In this document: positions 17,689 to 26,591 of the stretch, one piece after another
Position numbering within the stretch: position 1 is the stretch's first letter
How the letters are laid out: each line of letters opens with the position of its first letter
Source of the DNA: Halococcus hamelinensis 100A6
Lineage (GTDB): Archaea; Halobacteriota; Halobacteria; Halobacteriales; Halococcaceae
DNA: 64,000 nt
Direction of reading: 5' to 3'
Assembly (NCBI RefSeq): GCF_000336675.1
Contig: NZ_AOMB01000042.1
Coordinates: 1-64,000, forward strand
Position numbers and translations under genes: made by a program
The notes under the pieces: generated by a model
Database searches by the model: none
What the model was told of the DNA's origin: nothing
The model's input: only the letters and a program-made list of their open reading frames with translations

Positions 17689-18998
17689 GCTACGAGCGCT
17701 CGGTGTCGGCCCCCGACCACCGCTTCGAACCCGAGACGGTCTGGAACCTCCAGATGCCGGAGATCCGATTTGGAAGGGGAGCCGTCGAAGAACTCGGCTT
17801 CCAGTTCCACGACCTCGGGGTCGAGGACGGCGCACACGGACTCGTGGTCACCGACGAGACTCTCACCGACCTCGGCCACGCCGACCGGGTCCGCGAGCAT
17901 CTCGTGGATGCGGGCTTCGACGTCGACGTCTACGACGACTGCGAGCGCGAGCCTTCACTGGAAGCGGTCGGCGAGTGTCTCTCGTTCGTCCGCGACGAGA
18001 AAGGCGAGGCGGGCTACGACTTCTACGTGGGGTTCGGCGGCGGGAGCTGTCTCGACACCGCGAAGGTCACCCGCGCGGTGATGGAGAACGGCGGCGAACC
18101 GCTGGACTACGTCGCCGAACCCACGGGGAAGGGCAAGGCGCTCACCCAATCGAACGTTCCCTTGGTACTGATGCCGACGACTGCCGGGACGGGTGCGGAG
18201 ACCTCGCCGGTGGCGATCCTCTCGGTCGAGGAGAAGGAAACGAAAGAAGGGATCTCGAGCAATCACGTTCGGGCCGACGCCGCGGTGCTCGACCCGACGT
18301 TTACGACCACCCTCCCACCGGATATAACAGCCAAAACCGCGATGGACGCGCTCGGCCACGCCATCGAGGGCTACACCACCCACCAGTTCGACGACCTCCT
18401 GCGCGCCGACGACCCCGCCTCGCGACCGACCTACGCCGGCCGGACCCCCATCACCGACCAGTTCTCCGAGGCCGCCATCTCGCTGCTCTCCTCGAACGTC
18501 CGGCAGGTGGTGAACAACGGCGACGACATCGAGGCCCGGTCGGCGATGCTCCAGGGGGCGCTGTTCGGCGCGATAGCGGGCCTTACCGCGGGCGCGACGC
18601 TGTGTCACGCGATGGCCTACCCGGTCGGCAACCGCTATCACACGTTCCATGGCGAGACCATCGCGGTGCTCACGCCCGCGAGCACGCTGGGCTACAACGC
18701 CGCGAGCGACCCCGAGCGGTTCGCGCGCCTCGCCGAGATGCTCGGGGCCGACACGACCGGGATGAGTCAGAGCGAGGCCGCCGAGGAGGCCAAAGCCGAG
18801 TATATCCGACTCCAGCAGGACCTCAACGTGCTCCCGAGCGGGCTGAACGAACTCGCGGGGATCACCGAGGACGACCTCGACTGGCTCGCCGAGCAGACCA
18901 CCAGTACGCAAAAGCGACTCCTCCGGACGAACCCCCGGCCCGTGACCACCGAGGACGTCCACGACATCTTCGCGGACGCGCTCTACAACTGGGAGTAG
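17685..18998 (+). CDS. Hydroxyacid-oxoacid transhydrogenase (iron alcohol dehydrogenase family)
   Basis: This 437-aa group III iron-dependent dehydrogenase resembles eukaryotic ADHFE1/HOT, which oxidises 4-hydroxybutyrate using 2-oxoglutarate. It has the nucleotide segment GFGGGSCLDTAKV and PTTAGTGAETSP. The metal ligands include the histidines of MDALGHAIEGY, ATLCHAMAYPVGN and HTFHGETIAVL. The start is a GTG overlapping the stop of the MBL gene. Substrate assignment comes from the family and not from direct evidence. Confidence 0.85.
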   Translation: MSYERSVSAPDHRFEPETVWNLQMPEIRFGRGAVEELGFQFHDLGVEDGAHGLVVTDETLTDLGHADRVREHLVDAGFDVDVYDDCEREPSLEAVGECLSFVRDEKGEAGYDFYVGFGGGSCLDTAKVTRAVMENGGEPLDYVAEPTGKGKALTQSNVPLVLMPTTAGTGAETSPVAILSVEEKETKEGISSNHVRADAAVLDPTFTTTLPPDITAKTAMDALGHAIEGYTTHQFDDLLRADDPASRPTYAGRTPITDQFSEAAISLLSSNVRQVVNNGDDIEARSAMLQGALFGAIAGLTAGATLCHAMAYPVGNRYHTFHGETIAVLTPASTLGYNAASDPERFARLAEMLGADTTGMSQSEAAEEAKAEYIRLQQDLNVLPSGLNELAGITEDDLDWLAEQTTSTQKRLLRTNPRPVTTEDVHDIFADALYNWE

Positions 18999-19004
18999 CT
19001 CGGC

Positions 19005-20708
19005 TCAGGCGGTCTCTTCGGACCCGACGCCCTCCTCGTCTCGGAGGCTCGCCCGGCGCACCTTCCCGGTCTCGGTTTTCGGGAGGTCGTCGACGAACTC
19101 GACCTCGCGTGGGTACTCGTAGGCCGCGAGGCGCTCCTTGACGTGGTTCTGGATCTCCGTCGCGAGATCGGGTGAGGCCTCGTGGCCCGCCGTGCAGACC
19201 ACGAACGCCTTCGGTATCTCGCCGCGTTCGTCGTCCGGGACGCCGACCACCGCCGCGTCCGCGACCGCCGGGTGGCTCGCGAGGCTCTCCTCGACCTCGA
19301 CGGGGCCGATGCGGTAGCCCGACGAGATGATGACGTCGTCCGTCCGGCTCTCGAAGGCGATGTACCCGTCCGGATCCATCGATCCGAGGTCCTCGGTGAG
19401 CAGCCAGCCGTTTTTCACCTTCCGCTCGGTTCGGTCTGGCTTGCGCCAGTACTCCTTGAAACACACCGGATTCCCGTCGTATCGGACCGCTATCTCGCCC
19501 AGTTCGCCCGCTTCGACGGTGGGTTCGGCGGTCTCGGGGTCCACGATCGCGACCTCCATCCCCGGCGCGGCCCGGCCCATCGTCCCCTCGCGGAACTCCA
19601 TCAGCGCGGTGCAGTCGCCGATGGTGAGGTTCGCCTCGGTCTGGCCGTAGCCCTCGTGGACCGCCGCGCCCGCGAAGACGTCCTCGGCCCACTCGACGAT
19701 CGACTGGCCCAGCGACTCGCCGCCGCTCGCGATCACCCGGAGGTCGTCGACGTCGTATTTCGAAGAGTCGACCTGCATCATCATCCGGAGCGCGGTCGCG
19801 GGCGCGAAGAAGTTCGTGACCCCGTACGTCTCGACCAGTTCGAACGCTTTCTCGGCGTCGAACGGTCCGCCGGCGTACGCGAGCACCGGCTTGCCGTAGT
19901 AGAGCCCCGGGAATACCACGTCGAACAGCGAGGCGACCCACGCCCACTCCGAGGGCGTCCAGAAGGTGTCGTCCGAATCGAGTTCCATATTGCAGAAGGT
20001 AGTGAGAAACAGCGGCAGGTGGCCGAATATCACGCGGTGGGCGTGGCGTACACCCTTCGGCTCGCCGGTCGTCCCGGAGGTGTAGATGACGATGGCGTCC
20101 GCCTCGGCATCGGTGTCCACCGTCTCGAAGTCCGACGAACGGCCGTCGATGGCGTCCCAGAAGTCGGTTTCGTCCCCGTCGGGATCCCCATCGACGGTGA
20201 CGACGGTTTCGAGCGCCGGGCAGTCGTCGCGAACCGCCCGCAACGCGTCGAGATTGGATTCGTCGACGACGCACGCCACCGCGTCGCTGTCGTCGAGGCG
20301 GTAGCCGAGGGCGTCGGGGCCGAAGAGGGTGCTCAGCGGGACCGACACCGCGCCGAGTTTCCACGCCGCGACGTGGGCGAAGACGGTTTCCGGTTTCTGC
20401 GGTGCGTTCACCCCCACTCGATCGCCGCGTTCGACGCCCCGCTCGGCGAGGTAGTTCGCCAGCCGGTTCGCGGTCTCCTGAAGCTCCGCGAAGGTGTACG
20501 AGCGCTCCGCGCCCGCCTCGTTTTCGGCATACAGTGCGACTCGACCCTCGTCGTTCGCCCACCGGTCACAGAGGTAACTCGCGATGTTGGCGCGCTCCGG
20601 GACGTCCCACTCGAATCCCTCCCGGAGGTGGTCGTAGTCCTCCCAGTCGTCCTCGTAGAAGTGGTACGCGTCGAGGCGGCTCGCGTCGGCGGTCGTCTCG
20701 GTGGTCAT
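19005..20708 (-). CDS. Acyl-CoA synthetase (AMP-forming)
   Basis: This 567-aa adenylate-forming enzyme would activate a carboxylic acid to its CoA thioester. It shows the P-loop YTSGTTGEPKG, the A5 motif EGYGQTEANL, the hinge region SRTDDVIISSGYRIGP and the catalytic lysine motif LPKTETGKVRR. The overall pattern resembles medium-chain or acetyl-type synthetases. The ATG at 20708 gives MTTETTADASRL; an upstream in-frame ATG is possible. It converges with the transhydrogenase gene, ending 6 nt from it. Confidence 0.92.
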   Translation of the reverse strand: MTTETTADASRLDAYHFYEDDWEDYDHLREGFEWDVPERANIASYLCDRWANDEGRVALYAENEAGAERSYTFAELQETANRLANYLAERGVERGDRVGVNAPQKPETVFAHVAAWKLGAVSVPLSTLFGPDALGYRLDDSDAVACVVDESNLDALRAVRDDCPALETVVTVDGDPDGDETDFWDAIDGRSSDFETVDTDAEADAIVIYTSGTTGEPKGVRHAHRVIFGHLPLFLTTFCNMELDSDDTFWTPSEWAWVASLFDVVFPGLYYGKPVLAYAGGPFDAEKAFELVETYGVTNFFAPATALRMMMQVDSSKYDVDDLRVIASGGESLGQSIVEWAEDVFAGAAVHEGYGQTEANLTIGDCTALMEFREGTMGRAAPGMEVAIVDPETAEPTVEAGELGEIAVRYDGNPVCFKEYWRKPDRTERKVKNGWLLTEDLGSMDPDGYIAFESRTDDVIISSGYRIGPVEVEESLASHPAVADAAVVGVPDDERGEIPKAFVVCTAGHEASPDLATEIQNHVKERLAAYEYPREVEFVDDLPKTETGKVRRASLRDEEGVGSEETA

Positions 20709-20810
20709 TGATACCAACCCTCGGGATTTCACCTTCCATCATTATAAATCATCTCGTAGGGTCGTGGTGATGACGGCAGATTCTTGAGAGGTGGGGGCGC
20801 AGACCGACGC

Positions 20811-21530
20811 ATGCAAGCCGTTGTGCTCGCCGCGGGCAAGGGGACTCGCCTCCGGCCGCTCACCGACGACAAGCCGAAGGGGATGGTCGAGGTCGACGGA
20901 AAGCCCATCCTCACCCACTGTTTCGAACGCCTCGTCGAGCTCGACGCCAGCGAACTCCTCGTGGTCGTCGGCTACAAGCAGGAGGTCATCATCAGCCACT
21001 ACGGCGACGAGTTCGAGGGCGTCCCGATCACCTACGCCCACCAGCGCGAGCAGGCGGGGCTGGCCCACGCCCTGCTGACCGTCGAAGAGCACATCGACGA
21101 CGACTTCATGTTGATCCTCGGCGACAACGTCTTCGAGGCCAACCTCGGGGACGTCGTCGAGCGCCAGCGCGCCGACCGCGCCGACGCCGCCTTCCTCGTC
21201 GAGGAGGTCCCGATGGAGGACGCGAGCCGGTACGGCGTCTGTGACGTCACCGAGGACGGCGAGGTCACCGACGTCATCGAGAAACCCGACGACCCGCCGA
21301 GCAACCTCGTCCTCACGGGCTTTTACACGTTCACGCCCGCCATCTTCCACGCCTGCCACCTCGTCCAGCCCTCCGCCCGCGGCGAGTACGAACTCTCGGA
21401 GGCCGTCGACCTCCTGCTGCGTTCGGGCCGGACCATCGACGCCATCGAGATGGACGGCTGGCGGATCGACGTCGGCTATCCCGAGGACCGCGACGAGGCC
21501 GAGCGGCGGCTCCAGAACAAAAGCGAATAA
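20811..21530 (+). CDS. aglF: Sugar-1-phosphate nucleotidylyltransferase, AglF-like
   Basis: This 239-aa nucleotidyltransferase has the signature LAAGKGTRLRPLTDDKPK near the start and the GDNVFEANL metal-site motif. It matches haloarchaeal AglF-type UTP-glucose-1-phosphate uridylyltransferases that provide UDP-glucose for surface glycans. The ATG at 20811 gives MQAVVLAAGKG. It is on the plus strand and converges with the epimerase operon. Nucleotide and sugar specificity are inferred from family resemblance. Confidence 0.85.
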   Translation: MQAVVLAAGKGTRLRPLTDDKPKGMVEVDGKPILTHCFERLVELDASELLVVVGYKQEVIISHYGDEFEGVPITYAHQREQAGLAHALLTVEEHIDDDFMLILGDNVFEANLGDVVERQRADRADAAFLVEEVPMEDASRYGVCDVTEDGEVTDVIEKPDDPPSNLVLTGFYTFTPAIFHACHLVQPSARGEYELSEAVDLLLRSGRTIDAIEMDGWRIDVGYPEDRDEAERRLQNKSE

Positions 21531-21553
21531 TCGAAGCCGACCCCGAAACGCAG

Positions 21554-22528
21554 CTATTCCTGCCGAAGCCGTTCACGGATGGTGGCTTCGAGCGAGTGCT
21601 CGGCCTCCCAGCCGAGCTCCTCACGCGCCCGGGTCGTATCGACCGCGAAGGACTCGACCATCGTCTCGCCCGCCCGCGGGTTCTCGACGAGTTCGATGTC
21701 GACCTCGATGCCGCGTTCCTCCCTCGCGACCCGCGCGACGAGTTCGGCGACCTCGTGGACGCTGGGGTCCTCGTCGCTCGCGAGTTCGTACCTCCTCGCG
21801 CCCGTCTCGCCCGCGGCGAGCCCCTCGACCATCCGCTCGGCGCTCGCGACGTAGGCGCTCGCGACGTCCTCGACGTGGAGGTAGTTGCGCGACTGGGTGC
21901 CGGGTTCGTAGACGGTGAGCGTCTCGCCCGCGAGCGCGCGGTCGAGGAAGAAGTTCGTCACCGTACCCTTCGAGACCCGCCGTCCGTCCACGGTGTGGTC
22001 GCCGTAGAGGTTCGACTTCATGAACAGGTGGGCCGGGAACGCGCCCTCGGCCATGGTCTCGATGGTGCGTTCTGAGAGGAGTTTCGTTCGGCCGTACCAG
22101 TTGAGCGGGTGTCGCGGATGGTCGACGGTGATCGGGAAGTCCTCGGGGTCGCCGATGACGCCCATGCTGTACGGGAAGACGAGGCCGACCCCGTGTTTCC
22201 GGCAGAACCACGCCACGTTCTCGGTCCCCTGGACGTTGACCTCGAAGGCGAGGTCGGGGTTCGTGGCGCAGTCGTCGACGCCGCTGATCGCCGCGAGGTG
22301 GAGCACGATGTCGGCCCCGTCGAGCGCGGCCTCCAGCCGGTCGCGGTCCCGGACGTCGACGTGGTCGATCGCGACTCCCTCGACCGCCCGGAGGTCGCCG
22401 ACGTAGAAGTTGTCGAGCGCCGTCAGCTCCCAGTCGGGGTGGGCCTCGCGGAGGTGCTCGATCACACAGCTCCCGATGTAGCCCCCCGCGCCGGTGATGG
22501 CGATCGTGGGGGGCGTCGCGTCGCTCAT
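21554..22528 (-). CDS. NAD-dependent sugar-nucleotide epimerase/dehydratase
   Basis: This 324-aa extended short-chain dehydrogenase has the NAD loop TGAGGYIGSCVIE and the catalytic YGRTK preceded by PYSMG. It is the last gene of a three-gene overlapping operon, its ATG overlapping the stop of the next epimerase gene (ATGA). UDP-glucose/galactose-type substrates are typical; exact chemistry is unknown. Context with an SQD1-like enzyme and UDP-sugar genes points to surface glycan precursor synthesis. Confidence 0.88.
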   Translation of the reverse strand: MSDATPPTIAITGAGGYIGSCVIEHLREAHPDWELTALDNFYVGDLRAVEGVAIDHVDVRDRDRLEAALDGADIVLHLAAISGVDDCATNPDLAFEVNVQGTENVAWFCRKHGVGLVFPYSMGVIGDPEDFPITVDHPRHPLNWYGRTKLLSERTIETMAEGAFPAHLFMKSNLYGDHTVDGRRVSKGTVTNFFLDRALAGETLTVYEPGTQSRNYLHVEDVASAYVASAERMVEGLAAGETGARRYELASDEDPSVHEVAELVARVAREERGIEVDIELVENPRAGETMVESFAVDTTRAREELGWEAEHSLEATIRERLRQE

Positions 22529-23448
22529 GCGGCGAACCTCCGGGCGAGTTCGCGAACGCCCTCGCGGAGGGCGTACTCGGGTTCGTAGCCCGTCTCGGCC
22601 ACCCGGTCGAAGTTGACGTGGTAGGACGGCCCCGGGTGTTCGTCTTCGAGGTAGGTCACGTCCGTGGTGCCGACCTCCTCGCTCACGACCTCGGCGATCT
22701 CCCGGACCCGGTAGTTCCCGGCGTTCGTGCCGACGTTGTAGACGGGTTCGGACCAGTCCTCGGGCCGGAGCACGGCGTCGCGGTAGGCCCGCGCGGCGTC
22801 GGCGACGTGGATGAACGGCCGCCAGTTCGAGCCGTCGCCATACACCGTGAGGGGCCGGCCGGTGAGCGCCCGGAAGACGAACGTGTTGACCACGAGGTTG
22901 AACCGGATACCGGGCGCGTCGCCGTAGACGGTACTCAGTCGGAGGGCGGTCCCCGTCGTCGACGACCCGGCGGTGACCTCCGCCAGGAGCTCCTCGGCGG
23001 CGGCCTTGGTCTCGGCGTAGGGGTTGATCGGGTCCGGGCTGGTCGTCTCGTCGATGTCGGTGCTGGTCGCCCGCCCGTAGACGTTACACGACGAGGCGAC
23101 CACGACCCGCTCGACCCCGACCTTTCGCGCCGCGGTCAGGACGTTCTCGGTGCCGTCGAGGTTGGTCGCGTAGGTCTCCTCGCGCCGGTCGTGGGTGCTG
23201 TCCGCACCGGTGATCGCCGCGAGGTGGACGACGCCGTCGACGTCACGGACCGCGCTCTCGACGGCCCCGTACTCCCGAACGTCGCCCTCGCGGAACTCGA
23301 CCCCGTCGAGAGAGCCCATCAGCGTCCGGGGCGACCCGGTCGAGAGGTCGTCGAGCACCACGACCCGCCCGACCCGGTCGTCGTCGCGAAGCAGGGGCAC
23401 CAGCGCGCTCCCGATGTAGCCACAGCCGCCGGTGACGAGGAGGTCCAT
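22525..23448 (-). CDS. NAD-dependent sugar-nucleotide epimerase/dehydratase
   Basis: This 307-aa extended SDR starts MDLLVTGGCGYIGSALVPLL. The NAD loop is TGGCGYIG, with catalytic SSCNVYG and YAETK. GalE/RmlB-like features include the hydrophobic LTVYGDGSNWRPFIHV. The start overlaps the stop of the SQD1-like gene by 1 nt and its stop overlaps the following epimerase, making a tight operon. The much longer open frame upstream is a shadow of the SQD1-like gene. Confidence 0.88.
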   Translation of the reverse strand: MDLLVTGGCGYIGSALVPLLRDDDRVGRVVVLDDLSTGSPRTLMGSLDGVEFREGDVREYGAVESAVRDVDGVVHLAAITGADSTHDRREETYATNLDGTENVLTAARKVGVERVVVASSCNVYGRATSTDIDETTSPDPINPYAETKAAAEELLAEVTAGSSTTGTALRLSTVYGDAPGIRFNLVVNTFVFRALTGRPLTVYGDGSNWRPFIHVADAARAYRDAVLRPEDWSEPVYNVGTNAGNYRVREIAEVVSEEVGTTDVTYLEDEHPGPSYHVNFDRVAETGYEPEYALREGVRELARRFAA

Positions 23449-24614
23449 CACGACTCCAGGGCGTCCGGCAGGAACCGGTCCTCGTGGGCTTCGACGACGT
23501 CCCGACGCTCGACCATCGCGCCGAGCACGTCCCGCATCCCGGCCTCGAAGTCCACGGCGCTCCCGTCGATCAGGTCGTCGTATCGCTCGTGAGCGATCTC
23601 CATCTGGTGGGTCTCGTCCTCCTCGCGTGGGTTCTCGACGTGTTCCACGGTTATGTCGAGGTCGTACTCCGCACCGACGTCGGCGATGGTCTCGGCGATC
23701 TCGACGATGGCGATCGCCCGCGTGGTCTGGTTGTAGACCGTATGCGAATCGGGCCGGTCGTCGGGGTCGACGAGCGCGAGCCGTGCGAGCCCCTCGACCG
23801 TGTCCTCGAGGCTCACGAACGGTTTTCGCTGCTCGCCCTTGCCGTAGACGGTGAGGGGATAGCCCGCGACCGCCTGGGCCGCGAAGCGGTGGGCGACGAC
23901 CCCGAAGTAGTAATCGAAGTCCAGTCTGGTAGCGAGCCGGTCGTCGGCCCGCGTCTCCTCGGTGCCCGCGCCGTAGACGATGGCGGTTCGGACGTCGCTG
24001 ACCGGGATGTCGAACTGTTTGTGGGCCAATCGAAGGTTGGCGGCGTCGTGGGACTTCGAGAGGTGATACCAGCTCCCCGCCATCGCCGGGAACGGCACCT
24101 CGTCGCGCTCGCCGTCGTTCTCCATCGTCGCGCCGCCCTCCGGGATCGGGAACTCGGGCGCACCGTAGACCCCCGTGGTGGTGGTCTCGATGAAGTGGGT
24201 GTCCGAGAGCCCGGCCTCGTGGAGTCCCCAGAGGAGGTTCCGGGTGGCCTGCATGTTGTTGTGCTGGGTGAAGTTCGCCCGCTCGCCGTCGATCTGGGAG
24301 TAGGGCGCGGAGGGCTGGGCGGCGGTGTGGACCACCGCAGTCGGTTCGTGGACCGCCAGCAACTGGTCGACGAACGCTCGGTCCGCGAGGTCGCCCTCGA
24401 CGAACGAGAGGTTGCGGTAGCCGTGCTCCGCGGCGGCCGCGACCCGCTCCTCGATCGAGGCGATAGTCGTGGTGCTCACCCCGCCGACCGACGCGACCCA
24501 CTCGCGACGGCCGCCGTTGTCGACACAGATGACGCGCTGATCGGTACGGTCCGCGATCCTGAGGGCGGTCGGCCACCCGACGTAGCCGTCGGCCCCGGTG
24601 ACGATGATCGACAT
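23448..24614 (-). CDS. UDP-sulfoquinovose synthase-like enzyme (SQD1/Agl3 family)
   Basis: This 388-aa extended SDR resembles SQD1 and Agl3, which make UDP-sulfoquinovose from UDP-glucose and sulfite. SQD1-like landmarks are GADGYVGWPTALRIA, VDNGGRR, QPSAPYSQIDGERANFTQHN, WYHLSKSHDAANLR with the YxxxK pair, and LTVYGKGEQRKPF. It is the first gene of a three-gene operon and lies 1 nt from a strong dyad. Sulfonated sugars occur in N-glycans of some Archaea and in sulfolipids; the product here is inferred. Confidence 0.82.
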   Translation of the reverse strand: MSIIVTGADGYVGWPTALRIADRTDQRVICVDNGGRREWVASVGGVSTTTIASIEERVAAAAEHGYRNLSFVEGDLADRAFVDQLLAVHEPTAVVHTAAQPSAPYSQIDGERANFTQHNNMQATRNLLWGLHEAGLSDTHFIETTTTGVYGAPEFPIPEGGATMENDGERDEVPFPAMAGSWYHLSKSHDAANLRLAHKQFDIPVSDVRTAIVYGAGTEETRADDRLATRLDFDYYFGVVAHRFAAQAVAGYPLTVYGKGEQRKPFVSLEDTVEGLARLALVDPDDRPDSHTVYNQTTRAIAIVEIAETIADVGAEYDLDITVEHVENPREEDETHQMEIAHERYDDLIDGSAVDFEAGMRDVLGAMVERRDVVEAHEDRFLPDALES

Positions 24615-24615
24615 T

Positions 24616-24636
24616 GTTACTCGTTATCCGAGTAAC
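24616..24636 (-). promoter_or_regulatory. Dyad operator upstream of the SQD1-like operon
   Basis: A perfect inverted repeat, GTTACTCG and CGAGTAAC separated by 5 nt (TTATC), ends 1 nt before the ATG of the SQD1-like gene. On the minus strand a T-rich GTTTTTCTC lies at about 24647-24655 and could be part of the promoter. The position fits an operator for a dimeric repressor, but the regulator is unknown. Confidence 0.6.
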
Positions 24637-24803
24637 TTTCCAGAGCGAGAAAAACGTTCCCCTCACAACGTGGACATGCGTCCCGTTTCACTCGCGGTGG
24701 AGTCGACGAGGCCGAGTTGGATGGGAAAAACCGAACGGCTGCTCGAAACCGAACGAACGGATTGGGATGCAATCGCTGCGAACGGGTGAGAACGAGCGCC
24801 GAC
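24637..24803. other. Spacer between glmS and the SQD1-like operon
   Basis: No gene is seen in these 167 nt. On the minus strand, after the glmS stop there is a repeated CCGTTCG/TTCGGTTT pattern that ends in a T5 run near 24726-24730. This could serve as a terminator for glmS. The promoter of the SQD1-like operon should lie in the right-to-left end of the interval. Confidence 0.45.
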
Positions 24804-26591
24804 TTACTCGACGGTGACGCTCTTGGCGAGGTTGCGGGGTTTGTCGATCGAGCGGCCGAGGTCGGCGGCGGTGTGGTAGGCGAACAGCTGGAGCTGGACG
24901 CTCGCGAGCACCGCGGCGGTCCGCGGATGGGTTTCGGGGACCCGGAGCACGTGGTCGGCGTAGCGCTCGATGTCCGACTGGCCGTCGGTGACGGCGATCA
25001 CGGGCGCGTCGCGCGCCTCGACCTCCTTGACGTTGCCCACGGTCTTCCTGGCGAACTCGTCGTCGCCGGTGGCGACCGCGATGACGGGGGTGTTGTCGGT
25101 GACGAGCGCGAGCGGGCCGTGTTTGAGTTCGCCCGCGGCGAACCCCTCGGCGTGGCGGTAGGTGATCTCCTTGAGCTTCAGCGCGCCTTCGAGCGCCACC
25201 GGGTGGTTCAGCCCCCGGCCGATGAAGAAGTAGGCGTCGGCGTCGAGGTACGCCGTCGCGACCTCGGCGGCGACCGAGTCGTCGAGGATCTCCTGAACCG
25301 TGCTGGGGAGGTCCCGGAGCGAACCGATGCTCTCGCGGTCGTGGTCGTCGGTGACGGCGAGCGAGAAGAGGTTGAGCGTCACCAGCTGGGAGGCGAACGT
25401 CTTCGAGGCCGCGACGCCGATCTCGGGGCCCGCCCGGATGTAGAGCACGTGGTCGCACTCGCGCGCGACGGTCGAGCCCACGACGTTGGTGAGCCCGAGG
25501 GTCCGCGCCCCGAGGCGTTTGGCCGCCCGGAGCGCGCTCAGGGTGTCGGCGGTCTCGCCGCTCTGCGTGACGCCGACGACGAGCGCGTCGTCGACCGGCG
25601 GCGGCGCGGTGACGTACTCGCTCGCGAGGAACGCCTGGGCCGGGATCCCGGCCTCCTGGAACAGCCGCGCACCGTAGAGCGCGGCGTGATAGGAGGTGCC
25701 ACAGGCGACGAACTGGACGCTGGTCGGGTTGACGCCGGCGAGCTCGTCGAGCTCGACCTGCCCCCCGAGTTCGTCGACCCGGCCCTGGAGACACTGCCGG
25801 AGCGACCGGGGCTGTTCGTGGATCTCCTTCAGCATGAAGTGGTCGTAGCCGCTCTTCCCGGTGTCCTCGGGGTCCCAGTTCACCGTGTTGATGCTCTTCT
25901 CGACCGGCTCGCCGTCGAGGGTCGAGACTTCCCAACCGCCCTCGTCGATCCGCGCGAGTTCGCCGTCCTCGAGGTAGATCACGCGGTCGGTGAACGCCCG
26001 GAAGGCCGGGACGTCGCTGCCGAGGTAGGTCGCGTCGTCGCCGACGCCGAGCACCAGCGGGGAGTCCTGGCGGGCGCAGTAGACCGCCTCGTGGTCGGCG
26101 AACACCGCCGCGATGGCGTAGCTCCCCTCGATCCGCCGGATCGCCGCCCGGAAGGCGTCCTCCTCGGTCGCGCCGTCGGCGAGCGCCGACTCGATGAGGT
26201 GGGGCACCACCTCGGTGTCGGTGTCGCTCTCGAACTCGTGGCCCGCGGCCTGGAGTTCGTCCTTGATCGCCTGGTAGTTCTCGATGATGCCGTTGTGGAG
26301 CACCGCGACCTGCCCCTCGCAGTCGGCGTGCGGGTGGGCGTTGCGGTCGTTCGGCGGGCCGTGAGTCGACCACCGGGTGTGGCCGATCCCCACCGCCCCT
26401 TCGAGGCTGACGCCGTCGAGCGCGGCTTCGAGGTTTTCGAGCTTGCCCGCCCGCTTTTCGATCTCGACGGAGCCGTTGGCGAGCGCGACGCCCGCCGAGT
26501 CGTAGCCCCGGTATTCGAGCTTCGAGAGGCCGTGCATCAACACGTCGAGCGTCTCGTCGGGCCGTCCAACACAGCCGATCACGCCACACAT
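24804..26591 (-). CDS. glmS: Glutamine-fructose-6-phosphate aminotransferase (isomerizing)
   Basis: This 595-aa enzyme makes glucosamine-6-phosphate from fructose-6-phosphate and glutamine. The N-terminal nucleophile is Cys2 in MCGVIGCVG, after which the class II glutaminase domain runs to about residue 215, with GHTRWSTHG visible. Two SIS isomerase domains follow, with CGTSYHAALYG and a second SIS near AAEVATAYLDADAYFFIGRG. It begins 1 nt inside the end of the upstream GlmU-like gene, so the two form an operon for amino-sugar nucleotide synthesis. Confidence 0.95.
   Translation of the reverse strand: MCGVIGCVGRPDETLDVLMHGLSKLEYRGYDSAGVALANGSVEIEKRAGKLENLEAALDGVSLEGAVGIGHTRWSTHGPPNDRNAHPHADCEGQVAVLHNGIIENYQAIKDELQAAGHEFESDTDTEVVPHLIESALADGATEEDAFRAAIRRIEGSYAIAAVFADHEAVYCARQDSPLVLGVGDDATYLGSDVPAFRAFTDRVIYLEDGELARIDEGGWEVSTLDGEPVEKSINTVNWDPEDTGKSGYDHFMLKEIHEQPRSLRQCLQGRVDELGGQVELDELAGVNPTSVQFVACGTSYHAALYGARLFQEAGIPAQAFLASEYVTAPPPVDDALVVGVTQSGETADTLSALRAAKRLGARTLGLTNVVGSTVARECDHVLYIRAGPEIGVAASKTFASQLVTLNLFSLAVTDDHDRESIGSLRDLPSTVQEILDDSVAAEVATAYLDADAYFFIGRGLNHPVALEGALKLKEITYRHAEGFAAGELKHGPLALVTDNTPVIAVATGDDEFARKTVGNVKEVEARDAPVIAVTDGQSDIERYADHVLRVPETHPRTAAVLASVQLQLFAYHTAADLGRSIDKPRNLAKSVTVE

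Noticed and set aside
22525-24666. A single 713-codon minus-strand frame covering two epimerase genes
   Set aside because: Only its last 307 codons are protein-like; the upstream part is the wrong frame of the SQD1-like gene, whose own frame is clear.
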